A DNA stretch of 64,000 nucleotides from Galeopsis tetrahit (taxonomy: Eukaryota; Streptophyta; Magnoliopsida; Lamiales; Lamiaceae), in the NCBI GenBank assembly GCA_963675135.1, contig OY776128.1, positions 69,508,670-69,572,669 of the forward strand, read 5' to 3'. Shown one piece after another: positions 19,982 through 32,100 of this stretch. The notes beneath the pieces are model-generated. The model made no database searches, had not been told where the DNA came from, and saw nothing but the letters and a program-made list of their open reading frames with translations. The first letter of the stretch is position 1. Each line of letters starts with the position of its first letter. A program made the position numbers and the translations under genes.

Positions 19982-21438
19982 TGTTGGTCCCTGAACGAGT
20001 AGTGAATGGGATTAAAGTCTAGAGGGGAGTGGTGAATAGACTTTAAAACTTTTTCAAACAGAGTTGAGAACCTCTTCTGATTACTATGTCAACTGGACTG
20101 CAAGTCAGCTGGTCCAGATGACTATAGTGATCTGACTGAGGAGGTTATATGCGGAATTATGGTGGCCCTGGTTTAGACTCGTTCTTGTAATTCTTATGAA
20201 AGTGTTCAACTTGTTTTGCTTAATGAAAATACTCAGCTGATGTTGGTTTGAAAGTTATGGCCTTGTTTTGAAGAATGTTGAAATCACAGTATGCACTATA
20301 TAATAATGTATGTAAAGACAGAAATGTAAAGTGCAGAAAGTAAATGACACCGGATTTATAGTGGTTCGGATATACGTTCCTACGTCCACTCTCACGTCCA
20401 CACGTGATGTTTAATCCCTTTAATTTACCACAAATTACAAGGGTCTTGACCTTTATAGTCCCAAGGTTAGGACTTTGAGATCTGAGCCGTCCTAACAGCT
20501 ACGGTCTCCACAAGTGATTATAAGCACTTGCACTTTAAGGGGTTCAAAAACTTTAACCTTTCGGTGAGGGTTTGGGGTTTTTGAGGTGTATCCAACTAAT
20601 GGTTCAAGCTTATAATTTGCTTAACCACTATGCCTAAAACAATTGATATACAATATGAACAGGTTTCAGGTTCTTAAGGGTTGGATAGAAATCACTTAAG
20701 AGCTATAGATAATCTAATGGTTTCTGGCTCTTTTGAGAATTCTTAGAATAGTATGGTTTTAGCTTTGATTGCTTGCTTGCCTCGTTGAATTCTCTCTTGT
20801 GACTTCTTGTTTGTGATTTCTCATCCTCTTGTATTTATAATGGAGATTGGTTGCAACTAGCCGTTGGAGTTGACTAGCCGTTTGAGCAATCTTTCCATAA
20901 TAGCTTGATTCCTTGATTCCAGCCGCTTGATTGCTTCAATCCTGGGATCATGTCAATCTTCTAAATAAGGTAGGTCTTCGTTTGAATTGCAAGATGACTT
21001 AGGAATCAGCCGAGTCCTGGAAGAGCACATAGTCTTCTGATCTGTACTTCTAGTCTTCTGACTACTCTTCTGGCCTTAGGTCTTCTGTCTTCTGATATCA
21101 GTAGAGTAACACTCTTCTGATCTGGAAATTCTTTGTACTGTTTTAGGCCATCTTCAATCTGGGACTCCATCAGATAAGTAGGTATACAAGCACCTTAACT
21201 TATCTGGTCTTCAAGGATCTTCTAGTCTTCATGTCTTCTACTCTTCTCATCTTGAGGATAGGCATGTAAGCCAGGACTGTGCTGATCAGCTGATATCAAT
21301 ACAGTTGATCACACAAGACTAGTCTAAGCTGTTCTATACATGTCAGCTGATCCTATTACATTTATAAACTCTAAGTGTTTTGGCCATCAAAACTATTCTA
21401 ACATCAAGTGGGGCTTAGGGTGAATTTATATCCCAACA
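19982..21438 (-). repeat. Complete 5' LTR of the copia element, 1457 bp
   Basis: Bounded by TGTTGG at 19982 and CCAACA at 21438, it lies next to the primer binding site on one side and to gypsy sequence on the other. The last 553 bp are repeated at 5501-6053. The LTR is rich in AGTCTTCTGAT-like words and contains a duplicated TTGATTCC segment. Confidence 0.9.
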
Positions 21439-23244
21439 TAAAATGTTTACCCCAGAACCTCCATCAATCAATATCCGATTTATTTTCTGCTCTCGAGTAT
21501 GGCCAACTACGAATAGTGGCCTGTTATGGGATTCTGAACCAAGCATTAAGTCTTCATCCGTGAAAGCTATCGTTGAGAAACAATCATTAACTTTGTCATC
21601 AAGACCATCGTTGGTCTGAGGTCGTTCATCATCTTCCTCGCTAGTCATGTGGCAAGAGAGATCTCTACATTCGTTGTTGTTCTCAATTGTGACAACATTC
21701 GTCGTTGTCTCACTGTCCTCTAGCAAGATCTTTCCTTCTTTAGCTAGCTGCATAACTTTCTCCTTGAATATGAAACAGTCTTGGATTGGATGCCCTACCA
21801 ACCGATGGTATTTGCAATACTTTGGGTCATCCGTTCGCCCAGCTTCATCCGGTCGTTTCATTTCTGGTAATTCGATGAGATCGTTCTTGATCAGGTCATC
21901 GAACATTCCGGGGATGTCAGAGTCTAGGAATGGATACTGCTTTTGTTGCAATTCCCTCAGACTTGTTCTCCTTTGCCCCCATTCTTGGGTGACGCCTTTT
22001 CCCTTACTCCCCGCATCAGTTTCACCCTTTCTGAATTTGACAGTAGTAGCGGTCACTGCCATAGATTCTTTATTCGAATCTTTAATGAAAGGTTTGCCCC
22101 CTTTCTTAACTTCATGCTTGTCTTTGAACTTCCAAGGCTCGTGAGTTGGCGGCCCTCCAGCTCTGGTTGTAGACATACTCAGCTCCATATCGTGAGCTTT
22201 AGTCGCCAAATCTTCGAACGACCTTGGCCGAATTGCTTGTAGGATATATCGAAGACCCCACTACATTCCTTGAATACACATCTCGATTGCCGAAACTTCG
22301 GTCAATCTATCCTTACAATTCAAACTTAAGTTCCTCCATCGGTTTATGTAATTTATCACCGATTCCTCCTTTGATTGACGAGTGTTCGTCAATTCAATCA
22401 TGCTCACCGTTCTACGAGTGCTGTAAAACCGGTTGAGAAATTCCTGCTCCATTTGCTCCCAACTGTCAATCGAGCTAGCTTCCAAATCAGTATACCAATC
22501 GAATGCATTGCCTTTTAAAGAGCGTACAAATTGCTTTACCAAGTGATCTCCGTAAGTGCCGGCATTATTGCAAGTCTCTACGAAGTGAGCAATATGCTGC
22601 TTTGGATTACCCTTTCCATCGAACTACTGCAACTTTGGAGGTTGATAACCAGCTGGCATATTCAAACCGTCAATCCTCTTCGTGTAAGGCTTGTTGTAGG
22701 TAAATGAAGACTTGGGATTTTCCTCCAATTTATCTTTGATTGCCCCAAGTATGATTTCTTTCAGTTGGTCAACGGGCACCAAACCATCGGGAGAAACTTG
22801 TAAATCCTTAAGAGTTTGGTCAACTTCCATTGGTTGGCGATCACTAGACGTCTCAGCATCATGCCCTTCTACTTGCTTTCCTTTGTTCGCATTGCTTATC
22901 AGCTTAGCAATCTGGGCATCCTGTTCTTGGACATATTTTGTGAGTCCTTCTATGGCTCGAGTTAAGCTTGCCAGTTGCTCCTCAACAGTCGTAGTGCCTG
23001 TCGCCATTGCTGAGGCTGTACTTGAATCTGATGAGCTCGATGTGGAACGAGTAGGGGAACAGGCTGAGTTGTTCTCCTCGTTCGCAGTGTTGGGTGATGA
23101 ACCCTCTGCAGTAGCCTTCTCTGAAGAAGACGATGACTTCGAACTTCTTGACATACTCCTCGTGACTACGTTCACGTCTTCAAAGTCAAGACCAGCTGAT
23201 CTGGATGCAACACCTCTCTTGATCTTAATCTTGATTGGTGTCAT
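21439..23244 (-). pseudogene. gag: Ty3/gypsy gag and start of protease, with two nonsense codons
   Basis: On the minus strand the frame starts at ATG 23244. The longer reading from 23310 uses a TTG inside the primer site. It continues through a Ser/Thr-rich N-terminus, the motif YTKRIDGLNMPAGYQPPK and the retrotransposon gag core (VKQFVRSLKGNAFDWYTDLE). After these come a region with CKYHRLVGHPIQDC and the aspartic protease start (ILIDGGSGVNIL). Two in-frame TAG codons break it, at 22624 and 22261, each where related elements have a glutamine codon. The reading ends at the copia insertion within the protease. RT, RNase H and integrase are not found elsewhere in the window, so the element is internally deleted or a non-autonomous form. 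Confidence 0.88.
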
Positions 23245-23291
23245 CGTCGAGACTTGATTTGCTTGAAGAGTAGAGATGAGAGGTAGAGATT

Positions 23292-23309
23292 GTCCCACTG
23301 GGCGTGCCA
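23292..23309 (-). other. Primer binding site of the gypsy element
   Basis: The minus strand reads TGGCACGCCCAGTGGGAC three bases inside the LTR end, a tRNA-complementary primer site of the TGGCnnGCC type common in plant gypsy elements. The exact tRNA is not assigned. Confidence 0.75.
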
Positions 23310-23312
23310 ATT

Positions 23313-24395
23313 TGTAAACACAAATTCGGGAATTAAATATAAAAACGCAAAAATGGTAAACGATTTTATTTAATTTCGGATTAAAACCGAGTATTTGCGG
23401 GTTACAATCTCTAATTTCTCCTCTGATTCTCTCTTCTTGAACTTTACTTGGACTTCTTGAGCTTTTGGAGCTGGATCCGCAGCCGAATCCTTTCCGATCT
23501 TGTATTTGGGGCTTTTATAACGTTAATCCAAAGGCTTAGCACCGTATTTTTGGATTAAACGTTGAATTTAGGGACTTTTGTGATGAACGTCGTTGAAGAT
23601 CGTTCTTGAACTTGGGACTTTGTAGCGTTAATCCAAGGGCTTGACGCCGTATTTTGGATTAAACGTTGATTTTCGGGACTTATTGGGACTTTTCCGTTGA
23701 AGATCCACGAAGAACTTTGAAGAAACGCCGAATCGAAGAGGCTTAGCACCTTGATCTCCACTCGAACGCTGCTTCTTGCTGCTTTTCACGAAGAACGCCT
23801 TGAAGAAACGCCGAATCGAAGAGGCTTAGCACCTTGATCTCCACTCGAACACTGCCTCTTGCTGCTTTTCACGAAGAACGCCTTTGAATCTCCTCCAATT
23901 GCTGAAGAACACTCTAAAATCTCTGCAGAGAATTTTAGAGCCTTGAATGCTTCTGATTTCTTGATGATGAAAATGAATGAAATGAGGTCTCTATTTATAG
24001 GTGTAGGCCTGAAGATTTTTGTGCAAGTGGTTAGGGCTTTTAATTCAAAATTTTGAATTGTTTGATGGGCTAAGAATGCCCTTTGGGCTTAAATTATCAA
24101 ACTTGGGCCCAATTTAATTTGCTGGACTTTAGAGGCCTGTTTGGATTTTCTGGATTTTAGAGATCCGTCTTTACTTATCGAGCTTTAGAGACCCGTATTA
24201 ATTTACCGGACTTTAGAGGTCCGTCTTGAATTTTCAATTGATTTATTGGGCTTTGGAGGGAATAATAATTAATTATATATTTACTTTTAGGAATTAAATT
24301 TATTCCAACAAATAAATAATAAATTTAATTAATATTTAACCCGTAATTTTCACGCGTCGCAATTTAATTTTGTAATTGAATTTTACTCGTCTACA
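23313..24395 (-). repeat. Complete 5' LTR of the Ty3/gypsy element, 1083 bp
   Basis: Runs from TGTAAACA at 23313 to GTCTACA at 24395 and contains the 83-bp tandem pair at 23717-23882. It matches the truncated copy at 493-1351. The short ORF at 23859-24056 has its twin at 816-1013 and is LTR sequence, not a gene. Confidence 0.88.
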
Positions 24396-24726
24396 CTAAA
24401 TTTTAACAAATATTGGTCGAAAACGAAAAAATATTTCAGTTTTCAATATAAGTTAAAATGTCAAGTATATTTTGCCTAGTATTTGTCCAAAAATGTTCAA
24501 TTTAAAAAAAATCAGTGTAGAACATGGTGTTACCTTCATCATTGTTCTAAAGGTCATCAATCATCATTGTTGCAATGCGGTGTTCGTCTGCAGGTCTTCT
24601 TTCCCTCTATCGTTGGGTCTTTAAAAATAGGTTCAAAGATACTTTTTATTTTGAATTGATTTGAGTGAAAGAGTAAGAATTAGGTTTAGGATGTATGTGC
24701 TAAACCCAATTACAAACTATTGTTTT
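24396..24726. other. Intergenic, no feature seen
   Basis: AT-rich flank between the gypsy LTR and the next element. I see no ORF, inverted repeat or RNA gene in it. The last eight bases are the target duplication of the next element. Confidence 0.5.
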
Positions 24727-26628
24727 GGGCCAGGCTATATACCCCTCCCTACTTGTTAAATATACTCCCCCAATACATACACTCCTCCCTGAAATGCATT
24801 TTGTTAGATTTACTTCCCCTAAAATACCCCAAATACCCTAATCATTCTTTTTCTCCATTTCCTTCTTTCTCCTTCTCATTTTTTTCAAAAATCATAAACC
24901 TAACTATCATTTCCCCCTCCACCAAACTGTCGTTGTGTCGTCGGCTCCGTCCCTGCCCAGCGCCGCCGCGCCTCCGCCCCATCTTCCATTTTTTTTCTAC
25001 GCCAAACCCTACCTCCATCACCCGCCGCCCAACTCTCCCTCTTTTTTTCTGTATTTTCTGCAATAAACAGCGGCGACGCTGTCCCTCCTTCGCCCAACGC
25101 CGCTCCCGCCTCCTCCTCCCCTACCCAAGGTTGCGCCAGACCTCTCTCACGCCGCCGCCTTGCCTTCCCCAACCCGACGTCGTCCTTCCTCCCTCTTCCT
25201 CTTTTTTTTTTTTTTTTTTTAAAAATTTTGTAGCTCAATCGACGGCGGCTCCCTTGCCAAGCGACGCCACTGCCTCCTCCCTCACTAAGGCCTCGCCCAA
25301 CCGCTGGTGCTTGCCTGAAACCTAAAACTCAGGTTTGTTGTTTTTTTTTCTACCATAAGTTGTTTTTATTTCGATAAAAGTTATCGACAAAAGTGTTTTT
25401 TGTCGACACACCAGTGTCGATGAAAAACACTCTCGTCGACAAACCAGTGTCTAAACAATAATTTTATTTTATACTAGTTGTATAGCGGCGGCAGCCGGAG
25501 GGTGCGACAGAGGCTCTTTAAATTAGGGTTAAGGTTTAGGATTGGATTGGATTGTGGGGGGGGGGGGGGATTGTATTTATCAGGGTCACATTTTAGTATA
25601 AGGGTAGTTTAGGTATTTTACATGTGATGTAGGCAAAATATGTCATCCTATGAGAAAATGACATGTGGACGCAAGATGAGTTATCTATTACGATTATTTA
25701 TCATATATTTTATGAGTGATTTATACACCCTTGATTAGGTACTTTATTATTGGTCTAATGGGCCTCCTCGTAGCCCATTTGTAGTAGAATTAGGTCCATA
25801 TCAAGCCCAATATAATGATGACAGGGTATTTGGGCCTAATGCACGTGGAAATTGACTTATACGTAATGAAAAGAGGATGTATGGACTTGTGGGCTTGTTT
25901 ATGATCGGCCCAGGGCTAAATGGGCTCCGTCCCAAGGTTAAATAGGCTCCGACCCAGTTATCTTAATGAGGGGTGTACCCCGAGATTTTAGGGAAAGAGT
26001 GGGTTTATTCACAATTAAAAGAGGTTTATAGAGCTCTAGGCTTATTTAACTGGCCCATGGTCAGATAGGCTCCGACCCAGTTAGCTTTCTAAGGGGTGGA
26101 CCCCGAGATTTCAGGAGAGACTGGACTGAGTGGGAGGTCACGAAGATATGGGGATGATCCCTGAAATATCGGGGCTGAAGACTAAAGAACGAAGTTGAGA
26201 AGGTTTGTTGACTTGGTCTAGGGCTGGGGTAGTTGAGAAAAAAAGGGGAAAAGATAACCTTTTCCCCCAAAGGTACGCTTATGTGCTTCAATTAACGAAT
26301 CACAACATATCTGAATAGTTACGTACGAACTTACATATAAAATACATATAAAAGTACTATTTGACCGAAAAATATAACATCATATATTTTTCGGCGACCT
26401 AAATATCCCTCGAACTGAGCCCTAAGACACCTGAAATTATATTATTTTGAGGAGCTTTCCACTGATTTGGGGTGTTCGAGAGCTCGGGAGAGAAGGATTT
26501 GTGCACATTTTATCGGAAATATTGTAATTCGACACGTGTTATTTTTTGACACAACAACATGGTTATTAAATTAATAAATGAGAAGGCGAGTATACTTAAC
26601 AAGTGTGGAGGGGTATATAGTATGACCC
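24727..26628. mobile_element. Terminal-inverted-repeat DNA element, 1902 bp, hAT- or Mutator-like
   Basis: The ends share a ~40-bp inverted repeat with the core TATATACCCCTCC and ACTTGTTAA (24727-24767 against 26588-26628), about 80% identical. The flanking 8 bases ATTGTTTT are identical (24719-24726 and 26629-26636); nine bases match with one difference. Eight bases suggest hAT, while the GG-starting ends and a 9-bp reading would suit Mutator. There is no transposase. The interior has a GC-rich CCGCC block (24930-25320) that reads as Pro/Arg-rich protein by composition, runs of T and G, a small hairpin near 25400-25430, and a ~125-bp direct repeat (motif GGCTCCGACCCAGTTA near 25945 and 26069). 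Confidence 0.75.
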
Positions 26629-26652
26629 ATTGTTTTTTCAAACAAATTAGTA

Positions 26653-26704
26653 GGCCCAAACTAATGGGTTCCAATTTTGGCCCAAACTAATGGGTTCCAG
26701 TTTT
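26653..26704 (+). promoter_or_regulatory. Duplicated GGCCCA site upstream of the FLN2-like gene
   Basis: Two 26-bp direct repeats each begin GGCCCAAACTAATGGG, giving two GGCCCA/TGGGCC-type elements about 110-160 bases before the start codon. Such sites are frequent in promoters of plant housekeeping and plastid-biogenesis genes. Their use here is inferred. Confidence 0.4.
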
Positions 26705-26814
26705 GTCCAATCTATATTTCCCACTGCTCTCTCATGACTCCATGAGTCTCATTTCATGGCATCTCATAAATAAACACAGGAAAGGGATAAACCATAAACC
26801 CTGAAGCTGCAAAA

Positions 26815-28540
26815 ATGGCAGCGCTTCAGCATTCTCACTGCTTTGCCCTAAATCCACACACCAATCTTAAATTCTCACACCATTTCCCAATTCTCAACAT
26901 CAAACCTCGAAAATACCTCAGATTACCGCCCACCAAATCCTCCAATAGTGACAACCCATCCACCGCCACCCGCCGTGGCCGCAAAAAGTCCCCCACAACT
27001 CCGACCACGGAGTCCCCAGTTCCATCAACTAAAAGAGGAAGGCGTCCCAAAAAACCAGCTGATTCATCAACAGATTCCAAAAAAGAAGCAGCAACATCTA
27101 AAGGGGCCGACAATTCCGAAGAGCTTTACGATTTCGACGACGGCATCGATTTTCCCTACGAAGATCCGCCGTTAGTATGTTGCTTCGGAGCTGCGCAGAA
27201 GGAATTTGTGCCTTCAGTGAGAGTAGCGCCGGAGCAAAGGCACCCGGATATTTACTCGCAGTGGAAACAGCTTCAGTGGAATCCGCCGGAGTTCGCTAGG
27301 GCCCCGGGTGGCCCGCCTTCGAATGTGGCGATTTCCCATGTGAGGCTCGGCGGTAGGGCGGCGTTTATTGGGAAGGTTGGGAATGATGAATTTGGTAAGC
27401 AATTGATGCTGATGATGAACAACGAGAAGGTGCAAACTAGGGGACTTAAGCTTGATGATAATGCGCAAACTGCTTGTAGTTTCATGAAGATTAAGTTTGA
27501 AGAGGGGAAAATGCGGGCGGAGAAGGTTAAGGAATGCCCTGAGGATTCTTTGCTTGCATCAGAGTTGAATCTTTCTGTGCTCAAAGAGGTAAATAAATGT
27601 GATATAGCTTTTGTGTGGTTATGATATGATTTTTATGATTTCTTGTTCATGGTTTTCTCTAGTGTTGTATAAAGATGAATTCTATTTCCTAGCTTATTTG
27701 AGTATATTGCTACACATTTATGTTGATTTTGATCTAGTTCTGTTAGTTGTTTCTAGATTGTGATATCAAACTGAAATCGAAATGAACAGTTTTGAACTCT
27801 AACTTGATCTAACAATCATCAATCTACCGGATTTATATTTCTTGTAGGCCAGAATGTTCCATTTTAATTCAGAAGTTCTCACATCAACATCTATGCGTTC
27901 TACTCTTTTCAAAGCAATTGCATGGGTGAAAAAGTTTGGTGGTCTTGCATTTTTTGACTTGAATCTACCATTGCCATTGTGGAAATCACGCCACGAGACA
28001 TGGGAATTGATAAAGGAAGCCTGGGAACAATCAGACATTGTTGAGGTCACAAAGCAAGAACTGGAATTTCTGTTGGATGAAGAACTTTACGAGAAAAGAA
28101 GAAACTATAGGCCTCAATATTATGCTGAGAGTTATGAGCAAACCAAGCAACGAAGAAACTATTACCACTATACTCGTGAGGAAATCATGCCATTATGGCA
28201 TGATAGGCTAAAATTCTTGTTTGTCACAGATGGAACTTATCGAATACATTATTACTCTCCTACCTTTGATGGAGCGGCGGTTGGTACAGAAGACGTGCTC
28301 ATAACACCCTTTACTTGTGATAGAACTGGTTCTGGTGATGCTCTTGTTGCTGGAATTATGCGGAAGCTGACCTCACAACCTGAGATGTTTGAGAATCAAG
28401 ATGTGTTGGAGAGGCAACTTCGATTTGCAATTGCAGCAGGCATAATATCTCAGTGGACGATAGGTGGGGTACGAGGTTTTCCCACAGAAAGTGCTACACA
28501 GAATCTGAAAGAGCAGGTGTATGTGCCATCTATGTGGTAG
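26815..28540 (+). CDS. FLN2: Fructokinase-like protein 2, chloroplastic (pfkB family)
   Basis: Two exons, 26815-27588 and 27848-28540, with a GT-AG phase-0 intron, give 488 residues. The first ~45 residues look like a plastid transit peptide. Two AT-hook-like basic patches follow (RRGRKKSP at 53-60, KRGRRPKKP at 73-81), then an acidic stretch and the pfkB fold from ~118 (PPLVCCFGA) to the end, with the C-terminal GSGD motif at 419-422. The C-terminal half closely resembles Arabidopsis FLN2 as I recall it, including the final VPSMW. FLN proteins belong to the plastid-encoded RNA polymerase complex in nucleoids, interact with thioredoxin z, and are needed for chloroplast gene expression. Sugar-kinase activity is doubtful in the family. 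The N-terminus is shorter than in Arabidopsis (~614 residues), and I saw no upstream exon. FLN1 is excluded by the exon 2 sequence. Confidence 0.92.
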
Positions 28541-29127
28541 GTTGCAGATGTGTAATGTTTGCATTATTCAATACTAACGTATTGATTGATAAAAGGCTTC
28601 TTGAGTTTCAGGGCTTGGTAATTCTGTGTTTGTATCCATGTAGCTGTATATTGATGTTAAGCATTCAGTATAATTAATCATTGTTACGCACACATTGTTT
28701 TTATTTACTTTCTCACACACACACAGAGTACTTTAGAAGTGAAACATCTCATATTCATGCAGAAGAATATACAAAGCAGAATTCTTAGAACGTGTAACCA
28801 ATTTTCTCTTATGTTCTTTACAAAAATTGCGTACAGGAATATCCTGATCAGCAGTATAATTCCATCCTAATGATGGAAATAATGAATCATCAAAACCAAA
28901 TAATATTTACTTCCCTTGCTTTTTCTGTGCACGTGTTCTGTTTCGTATAGTGTTAATGGACAACAGGTTACCGCCTTTCCCAGCTCTCAGGTGTGTGTCT
29001 GATCCCAGTTTCCTGATCATTTTCTTGAAGCATCTTATCTTGTATGCTGCTATCACTTAAAGGAATACACATGATGTCGTGTACTATAGCTATCAATTTT
29101 CTTTTAAAGCCTATTGACATGAAAAAG
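28541..29127. other. Short intergenic region between convergent genes
   Basis: This holds the 3' ends of the FLN2-like and O-fucosyltransferase genes. Only a short CA run near 28715 and AT-rich DNA suitable for polyadenylation signals are visible. No further gene. Confidence 0.6.
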
Positions 29128-32100
29128 CTATCTTTGTGATGCAACTCTTAATTCAGGTCTTCGGTCAAATTGTTGACGATTCAATTGATCCTGAGATCTT
29201 TCGCAGATACAACCCGGATAAGGATTTGCATAGAAATTTTCCTCTAATTTTGTTGATGGTCCTGCTACTCTGAGGTATGGCTCCCCGATTCTGTTCTTGT
29301 GTAATCTCTTGACCTCTGCTTCAAATTTATCCCTAGAAATAGATTCTTTGTCCAAAGAATCTATCAGTTTAACAAAATTTAACCTGAAAGAATAGGAAAA
29401 CAAATTTAATTTAAACAAAATTTGTGGAGGGAAGAACTAAGTAAGTGTGCATAAACATTAGAAACCTGTCAGGGTTTATTGTCCTCCTAAATCCCTCAAA
29501 CCTCCTGTGCCCCTGTACAGCCTTAGCCATATTCCCATCATACGTATAAACGAATACGTCACTTTCTAAAGCTATAATATAGTCCAAGGCAGCCAGACGA
29601 TTTTGATATTGCCTAAAGGGTTCCAACTCTTCCCGTGTTGCTAGCGTTGAATGTGAGAAAAAATTAGGATATTCAGCCCGAAATGCATCCATACTTTTAT
29701 TTCCATAGATTTCTCCTGCAACTATATATATTCTAGTTGAACTAGGATACCCCATAGCCTTTAAAAACACAGCCGACTCCCTTGGAGTCATTGGGCAACC
29801 CCCTTGCAGCCTCTTCTCTTTCCCATTAATCTTCTTTTCTTTCCAATGATGAACACTTAGCCTCATCTGACGTAGCTCCTCCGCTTCAGTTTTAGTCAAA
29901 CTATGGCTGCAACCGGTGAATGCTAACATGTCTTTCTCGTACCTGGTGAGAAAAACCGGTTAGCTGCTTAGCTAACTAGATAAAAAAATCATCAAATTCT
30001 CAGATTATTACCTCAGGTGAAGAGCTATATAGGGTTTGTTATTTTCTCTCAATCTATTCACTAGTTTCTTTCCAAGCTCCTCAATCGGTGGTGTATAACG
30101 AAGCGCCACATAGTTTGCTCGACATCTGAGTCTTTGGATAGACGGGGCCAGTCCATTATTGGCAAGGCGTGAATCTGTGTGGGTAAACTTTAAGACCTTA
30201 TGCTTTCTAAGCATAGTTAGCATCGTCCCTCTGTAGAAACTAGCCTGTAACAAAAAACAACGTATATGTTAAGTTGGCAAAAACTTCTACGCATCGTGTA
30301 ACTTGTAAAATTTAGCATCAAATTTTACTAATTCTAAACTGAAATATATAGTGAGAAGTATTAGTTCATACATAAAAAAGAATATAAAGTATTAGTTTGT
30401 AGGTTATAACAGTATTGATATTTTTTCTATATACTACAGATACTTTTCTAGACTAACAAAAACAGCATAAATGTTGATTTGGTCACTTGCAACGTACAGC
30501 ATTTTAGTTCTTCTTAGTACTATACCTTAGACCAAGAGACTGGTGCTTTGCCCGTGGACCTCACTCCTGCATACTTGGGTGGCAACTTTTCGATGATCTC
30601 TATATCATCTCTTAGAGCTTTGATGAAATGCCTCCAATCGAAAATATCCTTAAAATCACTGTTTGAATACGAAACGTTCTCATAAGGGATCGTAGAGAAA
30701 GGGAAAATTAGTTATTTGTCGATAGGACGGAAAAGCCATACCTAGGATCTGTCCAAAAGCTAGCGTGGTCGAGAGAAGGAAGCACTAGGGTGGCATTCAT
30801 GAGCTTTGCTATGGCCACCATATCACATATCTGGTCCATTTCTTAAGTGTAAGAATTCTACTGAAATTAAAGAGAATGATATGAATGAGGAAACTTACCC
30901 CTGTTCTCATTTGATTCAATCCTCCATTTGCTTGAACTAGAATGTAGCCGTTGGTTGTTGCTCCTGTCCCTGAAAGAATTTCACACAAATAATCATTAAG
31001 CCTTTTTAACATATCTGGTCCAAGATTTGTGATACTAAATGATAAATAGTGGGAAATGAATGTTGACATACTATAGCGATTCTTTGGTCGTTCAATACAC
31101 TGTTGAAACTTCCCACTCTCTGGTTTCATCCATATTTCTTGTGCCTGTCACAAAAATAAAATAAAATAAATTCTGATAATTTCCCATATATGCCGGCCAA
31201 AACTGTCAATTTCCCATATTATTGCATATTTTTAATATGGCATACAATAAGAGACAAAATAAAGTACACCGGAACTAAATAAAGTAAAACTCAGGGGTAA
31301 ATATGGATCTTTCCTTGATCCCAGAAGTAATGGTAAAGGAAATAATAGTATTTCTTTTTTGGGGTAAATTTAGGGGGGAAAGATTCAACGGTCACCTAAT
31401 CACTAGTGTAATTCAACGTTAAGTATAATTAGGGTTCCCCCCAAATTCGTTGACACCCACTAACCCCTTCGTGGGTCAAAATTCCACGGAATATCAACCA
31501 ACCATTAACAAATGCTAATTCTAAATTTTCGAATTTTTATTAGTCATAGCAAAACATAAATTCTAATGTAGACTAAGGGCATGTTTATTCCATGTATCTT
31601 GTGTTTGATTTTGACACCCCGGGACTCATTACTTTATTCTACTCATCTCATTAAAGATGGATAATTGGTTACATGAATGTTCATTAGTAAACGGACCTTA
31701 AGGATAGGTTTGTTTTGAGATTTCAAATTCGAATTTAAAATTTTAAAACCTTAACTCATGATCTACTATGAGATTTAAAATTAAAATTTTAAAAATATAA
31801 CCTAACAAATACCAAATATACAAAAATATATGAATGGGTCAATAGATTTTGTTGAAATCGGAATTTCAAAATCCTTGTAATCCCAAAACAAACCTACCAT
31901 AAGAGTTGGGATTCTTATATCCTAATTTAGTTATTGTTTTTATCTTGAGTTGAATTGCCTTTCCTTGTCACAAGAAAAGAGAAAAAAATTGCATTCCCTC
32001 CATTATTCATTGAATGTTAAAAGAAAACTCCATCACTAAATTCTTGACCAGAAACTCAATAGAGCCTAAGAATTTAAGAAAATTCCTACAACTTTAATTA

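Larger units (their letters stand above)
4897..21438 (-). mobile_element. Sirevirus-type Ty1/copia retrotransposon, decayed, with a nested solo LTR
   Basis: Minus-strand order is 5' LTR (19982-21438), primer binding site for initiator Met-tRNA (19967-19979), gag with a zinc knuckle and coiled coil, pol in the copia order protease-integrase-RT-RNase H, a long extra ORF, a polypurine tract (6054-6066) and a partial 3' LTR (6053 leftwards). The long gag and the extra ORF after pol point to the Sirevirus genus. It is inserted in the protease region of the gypsy element. Gag has a frameshift and pol is interrupted by 12770-14887, so the copy is dead except for the extra ORF. The flanks at 4892-4896 and 21439-21443 do not match, so the left end is rearranged. 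Confidence 0.9.

Noticed and set aside
24720..25325. 201-residue plus-strand ORF upstream of FLN2
   Set aside because: Begins in the terminal inverted repeat of a DNA element and is made of Pro/Ser/Phe/Arg low-complexity sequence with a long T run.
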